The position numbers were made by a program, and so were the translations under genes. Below the pieces are notes generated by a model. It did not search any database. It worked only from the letters and a program-made list of their open reading frames with translations, and was not told where the DNA came from. A stretch of 60,288 bases of DNA from contig CAMQDG010000002.1 in NCBI GenBank assembly GCA_946999425.1, forward strand, positions 1-60,288, read 5' to 3'. Positions 26,233-34,400 of the stretch are shown here, piece by piece (positions within the stretch are counted from its first letter, which is position 1; every line of letters begins with the position of its first letter). This DNA is from an uncultured Peptoniphilus sp. Lineage in GTDB: Bacteria; Bacillota; Clostridia; Tissierellales; Peptoniphilaceae.

Positions 26233-26628
26233 TTACACACGAAATACTATTTGCATAGTTTCGTTGTTTTCAAATCTTACAAATAAAATGCCTTTTTTCT
26301 TATCTTCTGTTGCTCTAATATAAAAATTTTTAATTTTTAAAGGCTCTTTTTTGTCTTTAACATATAGGACTGCTTCTTCTCCTTCTAAGAGTTTAATCAT
26401 GTAAAGTATTACTTCCATGTTTAAAAGCTCCCCTGTTTTTCCTACATTAAAAATTAAATTTTTATCCTTATGAAAATACATTATGCTTTTTAATTTAAAA
26501 GATTCTTCTTCTTTAAAATACTTTTTGGTCATTGGAATAACCATATAGGCTTTCCCTGGATCTTCTACATAGCTTTTAAACCTCATAAAGTCTTCATAAA
26601 ATTTTTGGCTCATAACTTTTGCTTCCAT
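26233..26628 (-). CDS. Hypothetical cytoplasmic protein
   Basis: A 131-residue protein with no signal or membrane segment. It has alternating beta/alpha character (AVLYVKDKKEPLKIKNFYIRA, quoted in part: VLYVKDKKEPLKIKNF). I do not recognise a family. ATG 26628 has GGAGAG upstream. It is the first gene of the operon with two surface proteins. The nested elements at 26654-27183 start only 26 bases upstream and separate it from shared motif I at 27203-27232. Confidence 0.6.
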   Translation of the reverse strand: MEAKVMSQKFYEDFMRFKSYVEDPGKAYMVIPMTKKYFKEEESFKLKSIMYFHKDKNLIFNVGKTGELLNMEVILYMIKLLEGEEAVLYVKDKKEPLKIKNFYIRATEDKKKGILFVRFENNETMQIVFRV

Positions 26629-26653
26629 AATTTTCTCTCCTTGTTTTTACATA

Positions 26654-26880
26654 CTGACTACTCTGCACACATAAATGTGGCAGGTTCTATATGAGAGAAT
26701 CGCAATACTTGAAATCTCTAACCTAAAGAAAGAGAGTCAATGTATTTATAGATCCTTTTTTATAGAACTTTCATCCGCATACACTTTTCTAAATAGAATA
26801 CTGTATTTTGCGAATAGGTGCGTAGCTACACCCTAAGACAAAAATTCATTTACACGCATAAATGCGGTAGCTTTCTTTTT
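26654..26880 (-). mobile_element. L-family IS200/IS605-like element, complete (L2)
   Basis: 227 bases on the minus strand from the left-end hairpin (CTACCGCAT, TT, ATGCGTGTAA) to the right-end hairpin (CTGCCACAT, TT, ATGTGTGCAG) and GAGTAGTCAG. Both hairpins carry a one-base bulge, as in IS200/IS605 ends, and the CGCAT/ATGCG and CACAT/ATGTG stems differ by paired changes. There is no gene inside. R2 lies against its left end. Confidence 0.65.
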
Positions 26881-27183
26881 GTGAACCATTCGTAACCGAG
26901 CTTCTTGCTTCAACCACTACTGCTTAAGTCTCACAACAGGAGATTACAAGTCTTACACAGTGTCCACAAGCGTATAGGTTCGGGTAGTTCCTACCCTACC
27001 ATATATAACTCATAATGCTAAATTTTAGGTTTCAACACATAAGAGGCTTTACTGATTGGTTATCTCAGCAAATAACTTTATGTAGGCTATTTAGCCTTTA
27101 GTTGAGGATATGCTTATGAGCTACATTAATTTTTAATTATCGGCTCTCATCTCGGCTACAAGTAACCGAGACTTCCCGCCTTA
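26881..27183 (-). mobile_element. R-family IS200/IS605-like element with damaged right-end hairpin (R2)
   Basis: 303 bases on the minus strand, almost identical to R1 over about 285 bases. The left end (27183) has CTCGGTTACTTGTAGCCGAG. The right end reads GCAAGAAGCTCGGTTACGAA then TGGTTCAC, so the 3' arm of the hairpin is lost and mobility is unlikely. The bases after GTTCAC on the minus strand are the left end of L2. Confidence 0.65.
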
Positions 27184-27202
27184 CATATTAAATTTACCTA
27201 CT

Positions 27203-27232
27203 ATTATTTAGATGTTTTTTAAAAAAATTATT
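27203..27232 (-). promoter_or_regulatory. Shared bipartite motif (I), cut off from its operon by L2/R2
   Basis: Minus strand AATAATTT (27232-27225), 12 bases, TCTAAATAAT (27212-27203), a weaker match in the second half. It faces the 26628 operon, but 530 bases of element sequence lie between. Confidence 0.45.
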
Positions 27233-27250
27233 AGTCTTTAAATTTTTGTG

Positions 27251-27316
27251 AATAATTTAAAATCTTTCTACCTAATATATGATGTAAGAAAAAATAACAA
27301 AGTAGCCTTTTTAGGC
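27251..27316 (+). promoter_or_regulatory. Shared bipartite motif (B) plus palindrome before 27342
   Basis: AATAATTT (27251-27258), 12 bases, CCTAATATAT (27271-27280), then GCCTTTTTAGGC (27305-27316) and AAAGGAG. The whole leader is nearly identical to that of ssb for more than 30 bases. Confidence 0.65.
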
Positions 27317-27341
27317 AAGTATTTAAAGGAGTGAATTTATA

Positions 27342-28358
27342 ATGAACAAAGATTTAAGAGAAAAAGAAATGTTGCAAGATTTAGGTATCTTGAAAAATGA
27401 TGTTGATATTTCTGTAAGAGATTTATCAAGGGTTTTAAATGGAAAAGGGGTTTTAGTAGATTTAACCCTTAAAGGTGGTACAAGGTATATTAAAATGCCT
27501 AAGCCAAAAGAAGATATTTCAAATGAAAGTAAGGATTTTATCAGTCAGCATTTTTCAGAAGGAAAAATCACCTTCCTAAATAAGGCTTTAATCCAAAATT
27601 TTACAGCTATTAAAAATACTGTAAGGCACGAGCTATATAAGGCTTCTGCTATTAGAAATGGGAATTTTATACCCACCTCTCTGTTTCCGGATTTTAAAGC
27701 TTCTTATAATAAACAAAAGGAAGATTTTGATAACTTATTAAAGGATGTTATGGATAATTACGACAATATAAAAAGCGATTTTGTTATTAAGGTAGCAAGA
27801 TACGTTACTGAGGCTTATAAGGATAAAGAGTTAGATGAACAAAAGGGAATCTATAACCAAATTATAGAAAAAATACCGAAAAAAGAAGAACTTGAAAGAG
27901 ATTTTGAGTTTTCTATGAAGGTTTTTATGTTCTCCTCTGTTGGTGAGATTAATTTTGAAAATGAAGAATTGCAAGAGCTAATTGACGAAAATATTAAGAA
28001 CAATTCTTTGGACCTTATTGAAGAATCTCTACTTAAGGCTTTAGATATTATCTTTTGTAATATGGCGCCTTTCGTTAATGCAATGATTTTAAATGACCAC
28101 TTAAGGCAAAAAGCTTTAACTTCTTTAAAATTAACTCTTTCCAACAATTATCTTGAGTCTAAAATCGTAAATGATTTAGCTAATAAGGCTATTGACCTTA
28201 TTAATGTTTCAAATTTAGATACTGATGTTGAGATGGAGGCTGAAAAAATAATTGCTAAAATATATAAGTTTTTCCAAGAGAGAAACAAGGTTTCTTACCT
28301 TAAAATACCTAAGTATTTAAGTCATGAATACTTAGAAAATATTGCAAAAATCTACTAA
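27342..28358 (+). CDS. Hypothetical cytoplasmic protein with ssb-like leader
   Basis: A 338-residue, charged, mainly helical protein with no membrane segment or signal and no family I can name with confidence. It shares its upstream motif and palindrome with the ssb and helicase genes, so it may belong to the same DNA-maintenance regulon. ATG 27342 has AAAGGAG eight bases upstream. It is a single-gene unit ended by the hairpin at 28364-28387. A DUF3150-like phage or plasmid protein is one possibility I cannot verify. Confidence 0.65.
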   Translation: MNKDLREKEMLQDLGILKNDVDISVRDLSRVLNGKGVLVDLTLKGGTRYIKMPKPKEDISNESKDFISQHFSEGKITFLNKALIQNFTAIKNTVRHELYKASAIRNGNFIPTSLFPDFKASYNKQKEDFDNLLKDVMDNYDNIKSDFVIKVARYVTEAYKDKELDEQKGIYNQIIEKIPKKEELERDFEFSMKVFMFSSVGEINFENEELQELIDENIKNNSLDLIEESLLKALDIIFCNMAPFVNAMILNDHLRQKALTSLKLTLSNNYLESKIVNDLANKAIDLINVSNLDTDVEMEAEKIIAKIYKFFQERNKVSYLKIPKYLSHEYLENIAKIY

Positions 28359-28363
28359 AAAAG

Positions 28364-28387
28364 ACCCTACTTTGTGTAGGGTTTTTT
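28364..28387 (+). terminator. Terminator of the 27342-28358 gene
   Basis: ACCCTAC and GTAGGGT pair around TTTGT, followed by TTTTTT. Confidence 0.8.
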
Positions 28388-28400
28388 AATTGCAAAAAAA

Positions 28401-28420
28401 ACGGAGTTTTTAAGCTCCGC
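28401..28420 (-). terminator. Terminator of the giant adhesin gene
   Basis: CGGAG and CTCCG pair and on the minus strand a run of eight T follows. It lies 10 bases past the adhesin stop codon. Confidence 0.75.
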
Positions 28421-28429
28421 TTTTTTTTC

Positions 28430-31400
28430 TTATTGAGTTTTTCTTTTCTTTAATTTTGCGCCTATTAAAAGTAGGGCTAAGCTTAATCCTATAAAGGGTA
28501 GTCCTCCTAAGGTTCCTGTTTCAGGTAGTATTTGTTCTGCTGTGTGATTTGTGTATTCTACTTCTACTTCCTCTTTTTCAAGGTTAAGGGCTACTTCTTC
28601 TTTATTTAAGTTGTGTCCTTTTATAGTTTTTATTTCTTTTACTATTAAGCCTTCTTCTATTTTTACGTCTTTAAATGTTGCTATTCCGTCCTTATTTGTT
28701 TTTTCAGGACCGTATTTCATAACTCCATCTTTAAAGATTCCAAAGGTTACTCCTTCTAAAGGCTTTCCATTTTCATCTTTTTTAACTATTTTTATGTCTT
28801 TGGAGTTTGACTTATTAAAGATCTTCTCAACGTGTAGTAGATTTGTTAGACTTATTTCTGCCCTATAAATTGTTGGGTCTAATAAATAGTCTCCCTCTAC
28901 TTTTGTCTCTTTAAAGGTGTAAATTCCAGGTTTTAAGTTATTAAATTCTATTAAACCTGCTTCATTTGTTGTCTTTTTGTCTACTACTTGGCCGTCACTA
29001 TTATATAGGGTAAATTCTTGACCTGCTAATACTTTCTTTTCACTTTTATCATACTTAGATATTACTATTTTTCCTGTTATACGCTTGTTTTCTATATTAA
29101 GGTTAATATTTCCATCAAAACCTTCTACTTGACTTAAGGCTTTTATATTTATCCTATAAGGTGCTTTTTCAAGTTTAAAGCCTGTAAGGGCTTTTGTTTC
29201 TACTAAGCTATAGATTCCATCTTCTTTAAATTTAAGATCTCCAAAATCTACTTCGCCTTTTTCATTGGTATTTACTTGCCTTAATAGGGTATCTCCTTCG
29301 TATAGGTTAAACTCTACTCCACTTAAAGGTCTTACTACTGAGTAGGTATTCTTATCTTGAATTATCTTATATTCTGCTTTTCCTTCATATTGGCTTACAT
29401 CTTCTTGTGATACGTTTTTAAGGACTGTTTCATATTTAAAGGCGTTTACTTTAAGAGGTTTATTTACTACAGTATATTTTATTTTTCTTGTTATTGTAGT
29501 GTCGTCTGTTGTATAAAGGTCGTAATTTTCTTTTTGTACTTCTGCGCTAATTTTATTTGTATCAGTTTCTATTTTTTTGACATCATGTGCATTTTCTGGA
29601 ATTGTTATGAGCTTTTTAAAGTCTTCGTGGTAATATCCAGCAGGTGCTGATACTTCTTTTAACTCATAGGTTCCTGCTTCTAAGTTAATTTTCACTTTGC
29701 CGTCTAATCCGCTTTCAAAAGTTCCAACTTTTTCTTGCTTATTTCCTACTTTTGTAACTTCAAATTTTGCACCCTGTAGGGGTTCTTTGTTATCATTAAA
29801 CTTATCAATCTCTATTTCAGCTTTTACTTTTTTAAGTTGGTTAGGAATAATAATTTCATTATAAACAAATTTATTTCCTTTTTCCCACATTATATTTGAC
29901 AAATTCATTTCCCCAAAATCATTAACATGAATAAAATGAAATACTCCAGCAACGTAAGTCTCGCCAGTTTCTGTAAAGTCTTTATTAGATTTAGCTGCTA
30001 CATATTCTATAGGAGCTTGCATCTCTCCCATCATAAGTTTCTCAGAGTTTAATAAGTTTTGTAAAATTTCGATGCATCCATCCTTATTTGTTACAAGTCC
30101 CTCATATGAATGAGGTCCATTTCCATCAGATGCGTTAAACACCGCTCCTACAACAGGTTTTCTATTGAATTTACTTAAATCTGTTATTTTTGTAGGCATT
30201 TTTTCGTCTGCCCCATATTCTATTACGCTAATTCTTATTTTAACCTTACTATTTACAAATTCTAAGTTTATTTCTTGGTCTTCAGGTATTATATCTCCCG
30301 GAGTTTGTTCTACTTTAAAAGTTTGAGGCTCTGCTGGTACAAATCTGCCTGATTCTGTTTCTTCTACTATATAGTTACCTTCAGGTATTTTTCTCAAGTA
30401 AGCTTTTCCTTCATTGTCTGTTGTAATTTTCTTAATGAAGTTTTTATTTGTTTCGTCTGTTCCTTTAATAGTAAAACCTATTCCAGATATAGGGTTACTT
30501 ATTACAGTTACTTTATTAATGGTTAAGTTTCCAAATCTTGTAGCATTATTTATTACACTATCTTTTAGCACGGCTTTTATGGTTTCACCTTCCATTTTAT
30601 AGTCTGTTGATAAAACTCTTATATCCTTTCCAAGTTCGTAACCCTTAGGAGCCTTTGTTTCTCTTATAATATAATCTTTTGCTTCTACGTCTGAAAATAC
30701 TACTTTACCGTCTGAGCCTGATACGGCACTCTTAATATAGTTGCCGTCTAAGTCTCTTAGCTCAAACTCTGCTCCTGCTAAAGGTTTCTTGTTGTAGTTG
30801 CCACCAAATATAGATTTTTTAAGTCCGTACTTATAAAACTCAATACTTGCCTTACCTATCATGTATTTTGTTTTTACAGAATCTGATTTTACAAAGGTGT
30901 CTGTTAGGTCATCTTTTCTCATGAAGTCATTAAATACAGATTTGTTTGCAATTTTCGTCATACCCTTAAGACCACCTGATAAGTCAAATTTACAAGACAA
31001 ATCAAGAGTTAGGGTGGAGTTTGCATCTATTTTATCAACCATTACTTTTACAGCTGTTATGCCCTCTCTGTAGCCTTCTGTAAATGTAGAGTTTTCTGTT
31101 GGTGCCTTATCTGTTGTATATAGGACTTTTCCGTCTGTAAGATTTACAGGGCCTCTTAAAAATACATTAAAGGCTGAACCCCTATTATCTCCCTCATATG
31201 GTAATATGTCTATAAGCTCTACTCTTGTACGCTTTCCTTCTGAGTTGTTTACTATTTTTAACCTATAGTCTATATTTCCGTCTTTTGATATTGATGATAT
31301 TCCGTAGATTCCATTTTCTGTTTTTACATACTTTTCTGAGTATACAGTTTTTACTGTCGCAAGAGAATATTCTACGGAATCTGTAGATCCAATATCCCCT

Positions 31401-34400
31401 ATTATGGCTCTTATATTATCCGGAACTGATTCTTCTTTACCTCTTGCTATGTCGGGATTATCCCAACTTGCATAAGTTTTTGTTACGTGTTTTGCTTCCT
31501 TCATTTCAGAACTCAATAGAACTTTAATTTCCCCTATAAGCCTTGTTCCTTTCTTAAGTTTATCTGCTTTAAAAAGTACGACTGTATGACCATCTTTTAA
31601 TTCTGAGACTTCATATAAGGATTTGTCACTATTTTTAAAATCATCAGATAGGTCTATAGTTTTTATTAAGGCTCCTTTAGGTAGTATTACTACTTGTTTA
31701 AAGTTTTTAAGGTCCTTAGTAAAAAATTCTGTCTCTCCTCTAAGATTATTTACATAATCTCTTAAACCTACTCTATAGTTAATTTCGTTTCCTGATACTA
31801 AGGTTTGACCTTTTTTATCTACATCAATATCTGCTTTAAGCTTATAGTCAAAAGGCATAATTTTAAAACTATCATAACCGCCTGCTGTTTGGCTTATAAC
31901 TTCTCCGTCAGCTTTTTTAGTGCTTACTTTTCCTGCTAAATTTATACGAACAAGTCCTGCTCCTAATTTTTGACCATGGTTTTTAGCCTTTATGTTTACT
32001 GTAAAGGCGGGTCTGTCCTTTATAACCTTATCTTGAAGAGTTAAAGCTTCTATCTTGTCAACTTCACTTGAGAATTTCTTAGATTCTTCTTCGGGTTTTA
32101 AGATTATTTCATCTATTATTTGATTATTTTTATAAATCTTAAAGATTAGGTCTTCTTCAGAATCATTTTTAACTGAATGATACTTAAATTTATCATCTAA
32201 GTCTTTTACTTCTACTTGTAGGTTTTTATATTCTGCGTCTTTATAGTTCTCGTAAAACCTTATTCTCCATGGAATTGTTTTTTCTCTATCAATTTCTGTG
32301 TCGTAAATGAAATAGTCATTTATATCGTTCCATCTTACTGAAGGACTACTATTTAAAAATGAGTCTTTTGTTTTTACTTCTCCTGCGGCATATATTCTTA
32401 TAGAGTCCTCTACTTCAATAATGTCTTCTTCAGGAGCCTTATTAAATGGATTTAATGTTATTTTTGCCTTTAAGTCTATTGGTGTTCCGTCTTTTGCATC
32501 AGGAAATGATAGAACTAATTTTGGAAAGATCGGATTTCTTGTATTGATTCTTTCTTTTGTATAGGTTAGCTTATTTCCATTTAAGATCCAATCTTTGTTA
32601 AGGTCTTGTTTAAACAAGGCTGTTTTACTTACTTCATTACCATTACTATCATAAGCTATATATGATGGAAGTTCTGTTTCTATTTTATATGAGTTTACAT
32701 TCCTTTCCATAGAGCCATATGATGGTGTTTCTAATTCATAACCAAAACCAAAGTCAAGGGAGCTTTCTATTCTCTTTTTATTGGTACCTCCTACATAAGC
32801 CATGTTTCCTAAATTTCTTGGTCCACTTAAATAGGCTTGTTCAATATCCCCTGCTAATATATTCATGTTTGGCTTATAATAATAGCCTGAAAATTCATTG
32901 TTTTGTATTGAAGATATATATTTGTCATAATTATTAAATAGGGCTGTTTTTAGCTCAAATTTTTTATTTTCAGGTGTTTCATATTTTTTCATCCTAAACA
33001 AAACCGGTATTTCCATGGAAGTACCCTTTGATATGTTTTGTAATTTAATAACAAACAAATTGTTTTCTATTTTTGTTTCTCTTATATTGGAATTTTTTGG
33101 AACATTGATTGAGTTCTTGTCTACTTCTTCGGGCAAAGCTATTTTTATAACAGAATTATCTATGTTTGATATATTCTTTCGTGCAGAAAGTTTAAGACTA
33201 ATATTTAACCTTTGTTCTTCTCCTATATAGTATTTATATGGATCTTTGTTGTTTGAAGGCTCTAATTTAGCTGAAAACCTAACTCCATTTTTTGCCTTAG
33301 CTTCCACATCTTTATATACTACGGTCCATTCTATAAAATTCTTTCCGTTTGTATTTACTCTTTTTGAGTTGCCTGTTATAGCTTCGTTTGTTTCCTTAAT
33401 ATAGCTTGGTTCGTAACCAAATATAGTTGGAAATGTTATGGTTTGTCCCTCAGATATAGTTTGGTCTATTGAGTCTCTTAAGAGCTTATTTTCCTCGTCT
33501 ACAAAGTTAATTCTAATGCTTAAAGGATTAATTACATGTCCTCCTGGGTAAGATCTAACATACGTTCTTTTTGTTGCATCGGGAGTTAGGTACAAAGCTT
33601 TAGCAGCTTTGGTGTTCTTGTTTTGTAGGTTGTTTGGGTTTGTCCTGTCAGGGGTTAAAAGAGCTACATTATGAAGGTCATCTATGCCGGGATTACCCCA
33701 AAAGGCTTTTTCCCCAATAGTTTCAAGAGATAAAGGAATATTTACTTTGGTGAGCTTGTTATCAATAAATACACTTTCTCCAATAGTTGTAACGCCATCA
33801 CCCATTATGACACTTTTTAATTGATTACTGCCAAATGCAGCAAGCCCAATAGCAGTAACACTATCTCCTATAACTACGCTTGTTAATTGGTTATTATAAA
33901 ACGCACTTTCTCCAATAGTCGTAACACTATCTGGTATAACCACGCTGGTTAGTTGATTGTTAGTAAACGCACCTTCGCCTATGGTTTTGACTCCATCTCC
34001 TATTACTACATCTGTTAATAGGTTATCATAAAAAGCTTTATATCCAATAGTCGTAACACTATCTGGTATAACCACGCTGGTTAGTTGGTTATTATAAAAG
34101 GCACAATCACCTATTTCTTCTACGGAATCAGGCATAGTCACGTTTGTTAGTTGGTTATCAGCAAACGCACTTTTTCCAATAGCAGTAACACTATCTGGTA
34201 TAGTCACGTTTGTTAGTAGGTTATTACAAAATGCTCCATCTCCAATGACAGTAACGCTATCTGGTATAACTACACTGGTTAGTTGGTTGTCACCAAACGC
34301 CCAATTCCCAATGGTTGTAACGTTATTACCTATAACCACGCTTGTTAGTTTGTTACTATAAAATGCACTCTCTCCAATACTTGTAACGCTATTACCTAAT

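Noticed and set aside
17442..27183. Group II intron or integron site for the R repeats
   Set aside because: No domain V-like structure or reverse transcriptase. The paired end hairpins and GTAGTTCAC end fit IS200/IS605 better.
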